This document shows, piece by piece, positions 1-12,148 of a DNA stretch of 64,000 bases (positions within the stretch are counted from its first letter, which is position 1; each line of letters begins with the position of its first letter). This DNA comes from Elephas maximus indicus (lineage: Eukaryota; Chordata; Mammalia; Proboscidea; Elephantidae), in assembly GCF_024166365.1 (NCBI RefSeq), contig NC_064819.1:4910501-4974500 (forward strand). Direction: 5' to 3'. Under the pieces are notes generated by a model, which saw nothing but the letters and a program-made list of their open reading frames with translations, ran no database searches and was not told the origin of the DNA. Both the position numbers and the translations under genes were made by a program.

Positions 1-365
1 AGCCACTGTGTCAATCCATCTCATTGAGGGTCTTTCTCTTTTTTGCTGGCCCTCTACTTTACCAAGCATGATGTCCTTCTCTAGGGACTGGTCGCTCCTG
101 ATAAAACATCTAAGGTATGTGAAAAGCAGTCTCTCCATCCTTGCTTCTAAGAAGCATTCTGGTTGTACTTCTTCCAAGACAGATTTGTTTGTTCTTTTGG
201 CAGCCCAGGGTATATTCAATATTCTTTGCCAACATCACAATTCAAAGGTGTCAATTCTTTGGTCTTCCTTATTCATTGTCCAGATTTTGCACGCATATGA
301 GGCAACTGAAAACATCATGGCTTGGGTCAGGTGCACCTTAGTCTTCAAGGTGACATCTCTGCTTT
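1..365 (-). mobile_element. RTE-clade LINE, 3' fragment (runs off window start)
   Basis: Read on the minus strand this matches the 3' third of the plus-strand RTE copy at 28383-29756: the same blocks encoding the ORF C-terminus, and the same order of motifs. The similarity stops near 365. The 3' end of the element lies left of base 1. Frames are broken, so it is a fossil. Confidence 0.8.
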
Positions 366-1074
366 TCAATGGAGAGGGCCCACTATTTTTCAGCCTCTCA
401 ATAAACAGCTCTCAGTCTGGCTTTCTCTGTGTGATTCAAAAGTCCAATATTATCCCCAAATATCTAAAAGTTTAGTAACCAAAATATTAACTGAATATTC
501 CCTTTTTCATCCCAGTGATTTAAATTCACGTAGCTCACTTAAATAGTCTTAAGTCTTTGCCACAACTCTAGGTTTAAACAAGTTATTTTTGGAATCAAGT
601 AACTATCCACATATGACCAATTTCACAAAATTAGCAAGACGGGAAACAAGTAAGAGCAGACTGTCATAAGCAGCACATGTTTCCATGCTGATAATTGCTG
701 AGGTTTATCTCTTCTCAGGATGTCAACATAACCAGAGGAATCTACGTAAGGAAAAGGAACAGAACGATGACAACCGTGAAAAACAATTGAAAATAGAAGG
801 AAAATCTTAGTTCCTAATGGAGTTAGCCATAATAATTTAATAGTAAAAGGATATCAATTAAATAAAGGCTTACTGGCAATGAAGTGCCTTTTAATCCTAA
901 ATTAAAATGTGTTTTATGAAAATGAAAGTCTGTGCCCCCAGGATGCCAACCTGGTAAGTTGAGCAGTGAAAAATCAAGTGCATCAAGGTTATTTTGTCTG
1001 CATTCATGTTTCCTAGGCCTTTTGTTTCCACCACATCACTGCATCTTTATATTTTCTGCTATACTCCATGGGCT
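366..1074. other. Unassigned intergenic sequence
   Basis: AT-rich, with no open frame of note and no repeat I recognise. Nothing here supports a gene. Confidence 0.5.
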
Positions 1075-1233
1075 AAAAAAAAACTGCCACTGAGTTGATT
1101 ATGAAACATAGCAACCTTATAGGACAAGTAGAACTGCCCCATAGGATTTTCTTTCATGGAGTGGCTGGTGAGTTCAAACTACCAACCTTTCAGTTAGCAG
1201 CCAAGCACTTAATCACCGTGCCACCGGGGCTAC
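1075..1233 (-). mobile_element. AfroSINE (tRNA-derived, RTE-tailed SINE)
   Basis: Minus-strand copy. The A-rich tail is on the left and the tRNA-like head (complement of GGTGGCACGGTGATTAAG) is on the right, ending near 1233. Diverged. Confidence 0.8.
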
Positions 1234-1631
1234 ACACCCCAAAGTAAAAAGAAACTTGAAATTGCATTATGCCTAATTGCGTGGCAGACTATTGCATTGG
1301 TGGCTCCCAAGGAACAATGCTCCCTGGGTAGTCTCCTTCCACACTGAGTATAAACTATCTGACAGATTGGCCAATGAGATACTAGCAAGCATGGCTCAAG
1401 CAAAGGCTTGATAAACATTTGCATGTTGGGGCTTTTCTTTTGGAACATTCATTTTTAAAACCCAGCTACAATGTTATAAATAAACTCAGTTTTTGTCTGG
1501 ATTTTTTTGACTATTGACAAGAAGACAAGTGTAGAAAGGCCCTGAAAGATCATCTTGGACATTCCAGTCACAGCTGAGTTCCTAGCCAAATGCAGCTATT
1601 TGTATGAATTCGGCTCCACGACATGGATCAT

Positions 1632-1793
1632 GTTGTTGTTGTTAGGTGTCATTAAGTTGGTTCTGACCCATAGCGATCCCATAGGATAGAGTACAACTGC
1701 CCCATAGGGCTTTCAAGAAGTGGCTGGTGGATTCGAACTGCCAACCTTTAGGTTAGCAGCTGAGCTCATAACCACTATGCCACCAGAGCTCCG
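1632..1793 (-). mobile_element. AfroSINE with intact target-site duplication
   Basis: Minus-strand SINE with a (GTT)n left edge, which is a (CAA)n tail on its own strand. It is flanked by a 10-bp direct repeat CATGGATCAT at 1622-1631 and 1794-1803. It inserted into the older MLT1 LTR. Confidence 0.88.
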
Positions 1794-1803
1794 CATGGAT
1801 CAT

Positions 1804-1944
1804 AAAAAAAAACCACTGCCGTCAAGTCGATTCCATCTCATAGTGATCCTATAAGGTAGAGTAGAACTGCCCCATAGGGTTTCCAAGAAGTGCCTGGCAG
1901 ATTTGAATTTCTGACCTCTTGGTTAGCAGCTGTAGCACTTAACC
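1804..1944 (-). mobile_element. AfroSINE, second adjacent copy
   Basis: Minus-strand copy that starts with an A run directly after the target duplication of the previous SINE and ends in the tRNA-like head near 1944. It is a back-to-back insertion in the same orientation. Confidence 0.82.
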
Positions 1945-2060
1945 ACAAACTGAGTCAGTCAACCTGCAAAATTGTTGGAAATAACACATCATTGATATGT
2001 TAAGCCACTGGGTTTGAGGTGACTGTTATTTTACCTAGTAGAGTACTGCTGAAACAAAAA

Positions 2061-2353
2061 CCTAAAACATATGGCATCATATTTGGGGCTAGTCATCAGG
2101 TAGAGGCCTGGAGAGGGAGAAAGAAACTGCTGGTGGAGTCTAACAGTAAAATTGCTATTGGAGCATGGAGAAAAAGCCACCTTTGTTATATATTGGTAAA
2201 AAAAAAATGAAGGGCTGTCACCTGTGTTAACTTAGAAGCTAGAAAACATATGTAATAAACTTGAGAATCTCTTAAGGAGATTTCTAGGTAGAATATTGAA
2301 TATGCAAATTGAAAACTGGTACTTTAAACTATGTTTGATAAAGTTTTGAAAGA
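2061..2353. other. Unassigned sequence, possibly MaLR internal region
   Basis: No gene or clear repeat recognised. Its position between MLT1-type LTRs would fit MaLR internal sequence, but this is inference. Confidence 0.3.
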
Positions 2354-2358
2354 GACTG

Positions 2359-2873
2359 TGTCTTGGTCATCTAGTGCTGCTATAACAGAGATACCACACA
2401 TGGATGGCTTTAACAAAGAGAAGTTTATTCTCTCACAGTCCACTAGGCTAGAAGTTTGAATTCAGGGAGCCAGCTCCAGGGGAAAGCTTTCTCTCTCTTT
2501 GGCTCTGGAGGAAGGTCCTTGTGATACATCAGTCTTCCCTTGTTCTGGGAGCATTTCAGCACAGGAACAGCAGGGCCAAAAGATGTGCTCTGTTCCCAAT
2601 ACTGCTTTCTTGGTGGTATGAGGTCCCCACTCTCTGCTTGCTTCCCTTTCCATTTATCTCTTGTAAGATAAAAGGTGGTGCAGTCCACACTCCAGGGGAA
2701 TTCCTTTTACATTGGATCAGGGATGTGACCTTAGTAAGGGTGTTATAATCCCACCCTAATCCTCTTTAACATAAACTTACAATCACAAAATGGCGGACAA
2801 CCACACAATGCTGGGAATCATGGTCTAACCAAGTTGACACATATTTTGGGGAGATACAATTCAATCCATGACA
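2359..2873 (-). mobile_element. Solo LTR, ERVL/MaLR-like, lineage-specific family
   Basis: A 515-bp element bounded by TGT...ACA with a perfect 5-bp target duplication GACTG at 2354-2358 and 2874-2878. The reverse complement begins TGTCATGGATTGAATTG and matches the LTRs at 20582-21100, 24588-26419 and 53121-53642. A 5-bp duplication suits ERVL/MaLR-type elements. There is no internal region, so it is a solo LTR. Confidence 0.88.
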
Positions 2874-2876
2874 GAC

Positions 2877-3262
2877 TGTTAAGACTTGAATTGTATCTTC
2901 AAAAATATGTGTTGAAATCTTAAATCCTGTACCTGTAAATATGATCTTGTTTGGAAAGAGGATGTTTTCTTTTTTAATGTTAATGAAGTCAGATCAGCAT
3001 TTGTGGGCAACAAATGTAAACATTTCTGAGTTATAAAAAGAACAGAATACATACAGAGATAAACATAGAGGAAGACAAATGCCAAAGAATGCCAAGGATT
3101 GACATCAGTCACCAGAAACTAGTAGAAAGGCTCATAAAAGGAATTGATTGACAGGGCTCAGACCCTGGTTTGAACTTCAAGCCTCCAGAACTATGAGAAA
3201 ATAAATCGCTGTAGTTTAAAGCCACTCACTAGTATTTTTGTTACAGCAGCACTAGGTAAATA
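2877..3262 (+). mobile_element. MLT1-type MaLR LTR
   Basis: It contains MLT1 landmarks in order: GACTTGAATTGTATC near the start, a block with CCTGTAAATATGATC, GCCAAGGATTG, CACCAGAAACTAG, GCCTCCAGAACTATGAG and AATAAA, with a GTTACAGCAGCACTAGG end. The younger LTR at 2359-2873 inserted exactly at its 5' edge. Confidence 0.72.
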
Positions 3263-3265
3263 AGA

Positions 3266-4289
3266 GAAAGAGGCTAAAGAGAATACCGTAAATTTTTCAA
3301 GCTGAATTTAGAGGACGTCTTTATAGCCAATTCAAGACTTTCTGAACTAGACAACATAACCGTTTCTCATTCCCAGTGTCTGCAGCTGGCAAAAGAGTTT
3401 TAATATAAGAAATGGCCTGAGGGATGAAGATCAAATCCAGGATACTGCCAGTAAAATGAGGCCTAAATATATCAAGTGAAGATTGTGCATGTGAAACCCC
3501 TTGTTTAGACTTCTGAAAGATTTAAGTTTATGTTTCATAGACTCTCTCAATTAGACAACATTGCTACTAAGAATATTAAGGGCATTTCCCCACAATATTC
3601 TGTTTCTCAGCCCAAAGTAGGGAAGGGGTCTGTCTCAAGAGATTTGGGGTCATGGCTTTTGTCTAATGGATTAAATTTTTTTTTAATTTGATACATAGGA
3701 AACCCACAACATTTTAAAGGAAGTTGTATCAGCTTGGACTCAAAGGGATAGGCCAAGATGAAAAGAAGTCTCTGGGCTACCAACTGACTATAGGCAGCAG
3801 GTGGTCTGAGATAACTATTTAGCTGCAAGCATAAGCCATTTTTTTATGAAAAAGGAAAGCCATTTCAGAGGATGAAGCCAAAAGCCCAAAAGATCCATTG
3901 TTGAGGAGAGCATTGGATTAAGGAACCATTCTCAGGGGGCACATTCCATTTCGCCAAGTGCCATGTGCCCAGATGGATTGCACAATTCCTGTGGAACAAT
4001 AAGTACCTCCTGCAGACATCTCCCACCATTTTTGGAAAGAAAAGCCTATTAATGTTATTCTGTCTCTTTTTCATTATTGAATGCTGGCTATGTGAGACAG
4101 ATAACTTGTTTTAATCACCAGTCTCTGCACCTGGAGAACCATACCCAAGAGTCTTTATCTGCACCCAAACCTGACTTAGATGATAGTGTCCTATATATTA
4201 AGGCTAAATCTTATGCTTACATTGGTTGCTATTTTGTGGGTCCTGGGAAGGAGGTGAGTGTATTTTGAATGTAGAAGGGACATGAATCA
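3266..4289 (+). mobile_element. Probable MaLR internal-region remnant
   Basis: About 1 kb lies between MLT1-type LTRs with no intact frame. The text resembles MaLR internal sequence as I know it (for example the GCCAAGTGCCATGTGCCC block near 3953-3970). Read together with the flanking LTRs it may be the body of an old provirus. It could also be unrelated unique DNA. Confidence 0.35.
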
Positions 4290-5000
4290 TAGGGGAGCAG
4301 ATAGCTGACTGTGTTGATCTCTTACATTGGTGACTTCCAATGAGCCATGCTTTCCAGTATTCACAGCCTTATGTAGTCTCCTTCCATGTTGACTTTGGGA
4401 TTGGCCATGTAATTTGTGATTGCCAATGAGACATTAGCAAGAATGATGCAAGCAGAGACTTGATGAGAACTTGCAATCTGGGGCTTGTCCTCCTGGACCA
4501 CCAGCTCTTGGAAGCCATATTCCATGCTACAAAGCAGCTCATGCTAGACTACTGAATAATGAGAAGTGATGTGGAAAGAGGCCCTAGAGGATGAAAAGCC
4601 ATTTTGGATGTTTTATCTCCATCTGAACTGTCAGCTAAATACAGCCACATGAATGACTTCAGCTACAACATGTGGCTGAGTCATTCAATCCACAGAATTG
4701 TGAGAAATAATAAATCATTGTTTTAAGCCAGGAATTGACAGATCACAGCCTGGGAACCAAATTCAGCCCACCACCTGTTTGTAAACAAACTTTTGTTGAA
4801 ACAGTCATGCCCATTTATTTGCATATTTTGTCTGGCTTTTTTTGCACTACAGTAGTAAAGTTGAGAAGTTGAAAAATCGACCATATACCTGAAAATCTGA
4901 AAATGTTTTCTGCATGCCCTTTTATAGAAAAAGTATGCTGATCCCTGTTGTAAGTCACTGACTTTTGGAGTGATTTGTTATGTAACAATAGATAAATAAA
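4290..5000 (+). mobile_element. MLT1-type MaLR LTR, interrupted by a hAT element
   Basis: It aligns block by block with the LTR at 1240-2060. Its 3' end reads GAGAAATAATAAATCATTG, then TTTTAAG, resuming after the insertion with TAAGTCACTGACTTTTGG and TTATGTAACAATAGATAAA. That is the usual MLT1 terminus, split at 4729-4947. Confidence 0.65.
4729..4947. mobile_element. Non-autonomous hAT-type DNA transposon
   Basis: The ends are imperfect terminal inverted repeats (CAGGAATTGACA left; the complement of the right end reads CAGGGATCAGCA). The 8-bp flanks TTTTAAGC (4721-4728) and TTGTAAGT (4948-4955) agree at 6 of 8 positions, as expected for a decayed hAT target duplication. It splits an MLT1 LTR, so it is younger than that LTR. 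Confidence 0.65.
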
Positions 5001-5306
5001 TCAGGGGGTAGGAAAAATACATAAGTTTTTCATAAAAATAAGTGTGTTTTACAACAAGAGAGCAAAATGGAGAAAGAGAAGTAAAGATGGAAGAAAAGGA
5101 TAAAATGCCTAGAGAAAGGGATAAGTGGAGGAAGCATATTTGTTGAAAAGATGAGAATAATAAAAGAAAAGGGAGAGGAAAGATAAGAAGAGGACTGGGT
5201 TTCCCATGGAGTGGGTATTATTGTCAAAAGTAATTTTGGACCTCAGAATTTTCTTAATAGTTATGAAATCTTTTTTTTGTACTATAGATGTTAAAAGCAT
5301 CAGTGC
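5001..5306. other. Unassigned purine-rich sequence before the L1
   Basis: A/G-rich on the plus strand from about 5040 to 5200. No gene or recognisable repeat was seen. Confidence 0.4.
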
Positions 5307-6689
5307 TGGAGAGGTGGGGTCAAGATGGTGTAGCAGTCAGATTCTTTCCAAAAAACAAGTGAATTGATTGTATATGACAATCTAGGAGCCCTGAACAACA
5401 AAGGCAAAGTTGAGGAATTGGACTGAGTAGAGAGGGAGGGAGAGATGGTTCAGAAGCAGCAAGGAGTTGCCAGAGCTGACCTGGCGGGAACTGGCACCTT
5501 ACAGGCCAGATTAGTTGGTGCAAGCAGTGAGGCAAGCAGTGGCACTTGGGTTTTCCACATCAGGAGAGACCAAGCAGTGGAGATTCTACTCAAGTCTCCA
5601 GAACCAGTGAAAAGCAGTGCTCCACTGGCAAAAGATAAGTACATACGTCTAAACTACCGTGTGGATCAAAAATCACCCCTTTAGGAAAAACCTCTCTCGC
5701 ATTTACCTGCCCCCTCCTCATTCTGCATCGGGTCCCAGTCTGGCTTCAGAGACTCCTGTCTGTATCCCCTGCACTGAAAGTAGGACCTGTCAGGTGCCCT
5801 GAGCCATTATCCTGGTCTTAGAGAAGGAAAAAATTAACAAACGGGACAAAAAAAAAAAAAAAAAAAAACTACCAGTTCCCCTAACCTGGGAACTCAGAAC
5901 AGACACAGCTCCTTTGCCTAGGCACAGGCATAAGGGGTCCATGAACTTTGAATGCCTTTCACCCCTGCATAGACCTGTGTGGGCCCATTGCAACAGCATA
6001 GGCCCTCATTAGCACAGTAGAACAGGGTATATACCTAAGGTCTAACTTCAACTTTACCATATATATGGTGGAGTGGCAAATTTGGGACATTTGACACCAC
6101 TCTGCCTATTCGGCAGGGTCCTCGTTACATATATCAGGGGCCTGAGGACAGGTGGTTCCACCCATGCCACCTAGCTACCCGCAACAGGGGTCCAAGAACA
6201 AGTGGTGCCTCCCAGTCCTTATGGCCAACAGCTTTGGGAGCCAATATTCTGACTTCAAAACCCACCCACCTATGCCCTTTAGAGAATAGGGACACTTTCC
6301 TCCCAGACACTGAGGGGCAACTGTCAGCCATCTGCCATGCTCAGCGCATGACACCCAACTGAAGCCAGATCCCTGTGCCAACACCAATCACCCCTGCCCA
6401 TCTAGGACTGTAGGTAAGAGTCTGCACCACACACTTGGTGACTGACTACCTGGACACCTGAGCCAAATCTGTATGAGAAAAGTAAATGGACTTCTGGACT
6501 CACATACAAAGTAACTTATCTAACAACCTGGTGACAGGACATTAGAACTTCAAAGGTGCCAATAATCAAACTAGTTCACATGAACAGCCTATGTCAGCAT
6601 ATCAAACAAAACAAGAAACTAGGACACACTTAGTGAACATAAAATAAATAAATATAATAACATGAATAGCTTGGAGAAAACAGTGAATA

Positions 6690-7545
6690 TCAAATAACAT
6701 AAAGAGGAAGACCATGATGGCTTCAGCAAGCACCCAAAACAAATAATCAAGAAATCTTCTGGATGAAGACAATTTACTGAGATTACCAGAGGAAGAATAT
6801 AAAAGATTAATATATAGAACTCTTCGAGAGATCAGGCAAAATGCAGAAGAAGCCAAGGAATGCATACACAAAGCAACAGTGGAAATTAAGATGATTATAG
6901 AAGAGCATAATGAAAAATTAAACAGGCTGAAAGAATACATAGAGATACGGAAAACAGAAATTCAGAGGATTAACAATAAAATTTCAGAATTAGAAAACTC
7001 AATAGAAAGTCATAGAAGCAGAACTGAGGCAGCGGAAGTCAGAATTAGTCATACTGAAGATAAAGCACTGGACACCAATTTATTTGAGAAAAAATCAGAT
7101 AAAAAAATTAAAAAAAATGAAGAAACCCTAAGAATTATGTGGAATTCTATCAAGAGGAATGATCTATGAGTGACTGGAGTACAAGAGCAGGGGCAGATAA
7201 CGGAAAATATAGAGAGAATTTTTGAAGATTTGTTGGCAGAAAACTTCCCTGATACTGTGAAAGAAGAGATCTATTCAAGATGCTCATCTAGCCTCGCACA
7301 AGGTAGATCCCAAAAGAAAGTCACCAAGATATATTATAATCAAATTTGCTAAAACCAAAGATAAAGAGAGAATTTTAAGTGCTGCCAGAGGTAAACGAAA
7401 AGTCACTTACAAAGGAGAGTCAATAAGACTAAGCTTGGACTACTCAGCAGAAACCATGCAGGCAAGAAAGCAATGAGAAGACATACATAAGGCTTTGAGG
7501 AAAAAAATTGCCTGCCAAGAATTTTATGTCCAGCAAAATTGTCTC
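6690..7545 (+). pseudogene. L1 ORF1p remnant (coiled coil, RNA-binding region)
   Basis: The frame at 6879-7169 encodes a charged, heptad-rich stretch (KLNRLKEYIEIRKTE, then KISELENSIESH) typical of the L1 ORF1p coiled coil that trimerises the protein. It is followed by LRIMWNSIKRND, which corresponds to the start of the RRM-like domain. After a stop at 7167-7169 the frame resumes with VTGVQEQG and IERIFEDLLAENFP, an RRM landmark. Downstream traces (YKGESIRLSLDYSAETMQAR near 7410-7470) belong to the C-terminal RNA-binding domain. ORF1p normally coats L1 RNA and acts as a chaperone. Stops and frame changes make this copy non-functional. Confidence 0.82.
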
Positions 7546-8106
7546 TCAAATATTATGGTGAAATTAAGACATTTCCACATAAACAGAAGTTCAGGGAATT
7601 TGCAAAAACCAAACCCAAATTACAAGAAATACTAAAAGGAGTCATCTGGTTAGAAAATCAATAACACTGGATAACAAAACAAGACTAGAACACAGGACAG
7701 AGCAACCAGATATCAACCCAGACAGGGAAGTCACAGAATTAAATTGAAGCTAAAACACTAAAAATAGGGAAACAGAGATCTGAATATGTAAAAGATGAAA
7801 ACATTAAAACAAAAAAGAGGAACTAAAAAAATGAAGTCATAGATCTTTCATACGGAAAAGAGTCAAACTGACATAAAGAAATAAAAGACTGGTTTAAACT
7901 TAGAAGAACAGTGTAAGTATTAAGGTAACCACAAAGGAAACTAACAGTCCTACACGTCAAAGTAAAAAACAAGAAAAACATAAAGACTCACCAATTACAA
8001 AATCAACAATGAAAAAGATGAAAATACATAAAGGAAAATAACTCAGCATAGGAAATTAAGCAGAACAAAGAAACCATCAACAACGCACACAAGAAAAGAC
8101 ATCAAA

Positions 8107-11100
8107 ATGACAGCACTAAAATACCTATCAATAATTACGCTGAATATAAATGGACTAAATGTATCAATAAAGAGAGAGTAGCAGAATGGTTAAAAAAAAC
8201 AGGATCCATCTGTATACTGCCTACAAGAGACACACCTTAGACTTACAGACAAAAACAAAGTAAAACTCAAAGAATGGAAAAAAATATATCAAGCAAACAA
8301 TAATCAAAAAAGAGCAGGAGTGGCAATATTAACTTCTGACAAAATAGACTTTAAAAGTAAAATCCACCACAAAGGATAAGGAAAGACACTGTATAAGATT
8401 AAAGGGTCAATACACTGGGAGGACATAACCACTATTAATATTTATGCACCCAATGACAGAGCTCTAAAATACATAAAACAAACTCTAACGGCATTGAAAA
8501 GAGAGATAGACAGCTCCACAATAATAGTAGGAGACTCTAACACACCACTTTTGGTGAAGAACAGAACATCTAGAAAAGCTCAATAAAGACACGGAAGATC
8601 TAAATGCCACAATCACCCAACTTGACCTCCTAGACGTATGCAGAACATTCCACACAACAGTAGCTAAGTATACTGTCTTTTCCAACCCACATGGAACATT
8701 CTCCAGAATAGACCACATATTAGGCCATAAAGCAAACCTTAACAGAACTTGAAACATCAAAATATTACAAATCATCTTTTCTGACCATAAAGTCATAAAA
8801 GTAGAAATCAATAACAGAAAAAGCAAGGGAAAAAAATCAAACACGTGGAAACTGAACCACACTTTGCTCAGGAACTATTTGGTTATAGAAGAAATTAAGG
8901 ACAGAATAAAGAAATTCATAGAATCAGATAAGAATGAAAACACATCTACCAGAGCCTTTGGTAACAGCAAAGCAGTGCTCAGAGGCCAATTTATAGCAAT
9001 AAATGCACACATCCAAAAAGAAGAAAGGGCCAAAATCAAAACAACCCTACAACTTGAGCAAATAGAGAGGACCAAAAGAAGCCCTCGGGCACCAGAAAAA
9101 AGGAAATAATAAAAACTAGAGCAGAATTAAATGAAATAGAGACTAGAAAAACAGTAGTGTTAACAAGATCAAAAGCTGGTTCTTCAAAAAGATCCACAAA
9201 ATCAACAAACCATTTTAGCCAAACTGACAAAAGAAAAACAGGAAAGGAAGTAAATAACCAGAATACGGAATGAGATGGGCGATATAACAGACCAAACTGA
9301 AACTAGAAGAATCATAAAAGAATACTATGAAAAATTGTACTCTAACAAATGTGAAAACCTGGAAAAAATGGGCAAATTTCTAGAAGCACATTACCTACCT
9401 AAACTAACACAAACAGAGGTAGAACAATGAAATAAAGCTATAACAAAAGAAGAAACTGAAAAGATAATTAAAAAACTCCCAACAGAAAAAGCCCAGGCAC
9501 TGATGACTTCGCTGGAGAACTCTATCAAACTTTCAGAAAGAGACACCACTACTACTAAAGGTATTTCAGAACATAGAAAAGGATGGAATACACCCAAAAT
9601 CATTCTATGAAGCCAGCATAACCCTGATACCAAAACCAGGTAAAAACACCAAAAAAAAAAAAAAAAAAAACAGACCATTATCCCTCATGAACATAGATGA
9701 AAAATTCTCAACAAAATTCTAGCCAATAGAATTCAACAACATGTCAAAAAATAATTCACCATGACCAAGTGGGATTCATACCAGGTATGCAGGGATGGTT
9801 CAACATTGGAAAAACAATCGATGTAATCCATCACATAAATAAAACAAAAGACAAGAACTACATGATCTTGTCAATTGATGCAGAAAAGGCATTTGACAAA
9901 GTCCAACACCCATTCATGATAAAAACTTTCAGCAAAATAGGAATAGAATGGAAATTCCCCAGCATAATAAAAGACATTTACACACAGCCAACAGCCAACA
10001 TCCTCCTAAATGGGGAGTCTGAAAGCATTTCCCTTGAGAACATGAACTGGACAGGGATGTCCTTTATCCCCATTCTTATTCAACATTGTGCTGGAGGTCC
10101 TAGCCAGACCAATTAGGCTAGAAAAAGAAATAAAGGGCATCCAAATTTGTAAGGAAGAAATAAAAGTATCTCTTTTTTATTTGCAGATGCCATGATCTTA
10201 TACACAGAAAACCCTAAAGAATCCACAAGAAAACTAAGAGAAGCTAAGAAAGCTAAGATTCCAGCAAAGTATCAGGATACAAGGTAAACATACAAAAATC
10301 TGTTGGATTCCTCTACAACAACAAAGATAACTTTGAAGAGGAAATCACCAAATCAATACCATTTACAATAGCACCCAAGAAGATAAAATACTTAGGAATA
10401 AATCTAACCAGAGATGTAAAAGATCTATACAAAGAAAACTACACGACACTACTGCAAGAAACCAAAGGAGACCTACATAAGTGGGAAAACATACTTTGCT
10501 CATGGATAGGAAGATTTGACATTGTGAAAAAGTCTAGTTTATCCAAAGCAATCTACAGATACAATGCAATCCCAATCCAAATTCCAATGGCATTTTTTAA
10601 TGAGATAGAGAAACAAATCACCAACTTCATATGGAAAGAGAAGAGGTGCCAAATAAATAAACCATTACTAAAGAAGAAGAAGAACAAAGTAGGAGGCCTC
10701 ATACTACCTGATTTTAGAACCTGTTCTACCACCACGGTAGTCGAAAGAGCCTGGTACTTATACAACAACAGATACATAGACCAAAGGAACAGAATTGAGA
10801 ATCCAGACATAAATCCAGCCACCTATGAGCAGTTGATATTTGACAAAGGCTCAAAATCCGTTAATTGAGGAAAAGACAGTCTTTTTAACAAATGGTGCTG
10901 GCATAACCGGATATCCATCAGCAAAAAGATGAAACAAGTCCCATACCTCATACCATGCATTAAAACTAACTCAAAATGGATCCAAGACCTAAATATAAAT
11001 TCTAAAAAGATAAAGATCATGGAAGAAAAAATACGGACAACACTAGGAGCCCTAATACATGGCATTAACAGTATATAAAACACTACTAACAATGTACAGA

Positions 11101-11921
11101 CACCAGAACTAGATAACTGGGAAGTCCTAAAAATCAAGTACTTATGTTCATCCAAAGACTACACCAAAAGAGTAAAAAGACAACCTACAGACTGGGAAAA
11201 AAAATTGGCTACAACAAATCCAATCAACATCTAATCTCTAAAATTTATAAGCTACTGCAAAACCTCTACAACAAAAAGACAAATAACCCAATTAAAAAAT
11301 GGGCAAAGGATTTGAACAGACACTTCACCAAAGAAGACATTCAGATGGCTAACAGATACATGAGGAAATGCTCTTGATCATTAGCCTTTATAGAAATGTA
11401 AATCAAAACTACAGTGAGATACCATCTCACCCCGACAAGGCTAGCACTAATCCAAAAAACACGATAAATTTTGAAGAGGTTGTAGAGAGTTTGGAGCACT
11501 TACACACTGCCGGTGAGAATGTAAAATGGTACAACCACTTTAGAAATTGATTTGGCACTTCATTAAACTAAAAATAGAAGTACCATACATCCAGATACGC
11601 CACTCCTTGGAATTTATCCCAGAGAAATAAGAGCCCTCACACAAATAGATATATGCACACTCATGTTCATTGCAACACCTTTTACAATAGCAAAAGAGAT
11701 GGAAACAACCTTCGTGCCCATCAATGGATGAGTGGATAAACAAATTTTGGTATATTCACACAATGGAATACTACACAATGATAAGAAAACAACAATGAAT
11801 CTGCCAAACATCTCCTAGTATGGATGAACATGGAAGGCATTACACTGAGTGAAATTAGTCAGTTGCGAAAGGACAAATATGGTATGAGACCACTATTACA
11901 AGAACTCAAGAGAAGGTTTAA
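8107..11921 (+). pseudogene. L1 ORF2p remnant (endonuclease and reverse transcriptase)
   Basis: The start is placed at ATG 8107, which opens MTALKYLSIITLNINGLN, the expected N-terminus of the apurinic-type endonuclease. Endonuclease traces continue (IIVGDSNTP near 8524). A mid-ORF landmark, AVLRGQFIAINAHIQKEERAK, lies near 8971-9033. The reverse-transcriptase fragment at 9769-10116 has [15 protein letters not shown]. The catalytic box at 10180-10191 reads FADA instead of FADD, so a key aspartate is lost. The C-terminal part (about 11600-11921) matches the second L1 at 24913-26209. ORF2p nicks DNA and primes reverse transcription; many stops and shifts show this copy is dead. Confidence 0.88.
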
Positions 11922-12148
11922 ACACAGAAGAAAACATTCTTTGATGGTTACCAGGGTGGGGAGGAAGGGAGGGTGGTATTCACTAACAAGTTAAAAAAAC
12001 TATCTACTAACATAGTAGACAAGAATTATCTTAGGCGAAGGGAAGGACAACAGACAATACAGGGGAAGTCAGCGGAAATGGACTAAACCAAAAGCTAAGA
12101 AGTTTCCTGAATAAAACCAAACACTTCGAGGGACAGAGTAGCTGACCA

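Larger units (their letters stand above)
1240..2060 (+). mobile_element. MLT1-type MaLR LTR, interrupted by two SINEs
   Basis: The pieces at 1240-1631 and 1945-2060 align by eye with the LTR at 4290-5000: the same blocks around TAGTCTCCTTCCA, GCCAATGAGA and TTGGGGCTT occur in the same order. Two minus-strand AfroSINEs sit between the pieces. It ends in a decayed TTAAGCCACTGGGTTT motif, typical of the MLT1 3' end. Confidence 0.55.
5307..12148 (+). mobile_element. Nearly full-length L1 LINE, inactive
   Basis: An element of about 6.8 kb in sense orientation. It begins with a 5'-UTR-like start around GGTCAAGATGGTG (5319), which has the shape of an L1 promoter-end motif. ORF1 remnants follow at about 6690-7545 and ORF2 remnants at 8107-11921, then a short 3' UTR that parallels the L1 tail at 25320-25430 until about 12148. 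No poly(A) tail or target duplication was found, so the 3' end is lost or has diverged. Both ORFs carry stops and frameshifts, and A runs interrupt ORF2 (9651-9670). Confidence 0.9.
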
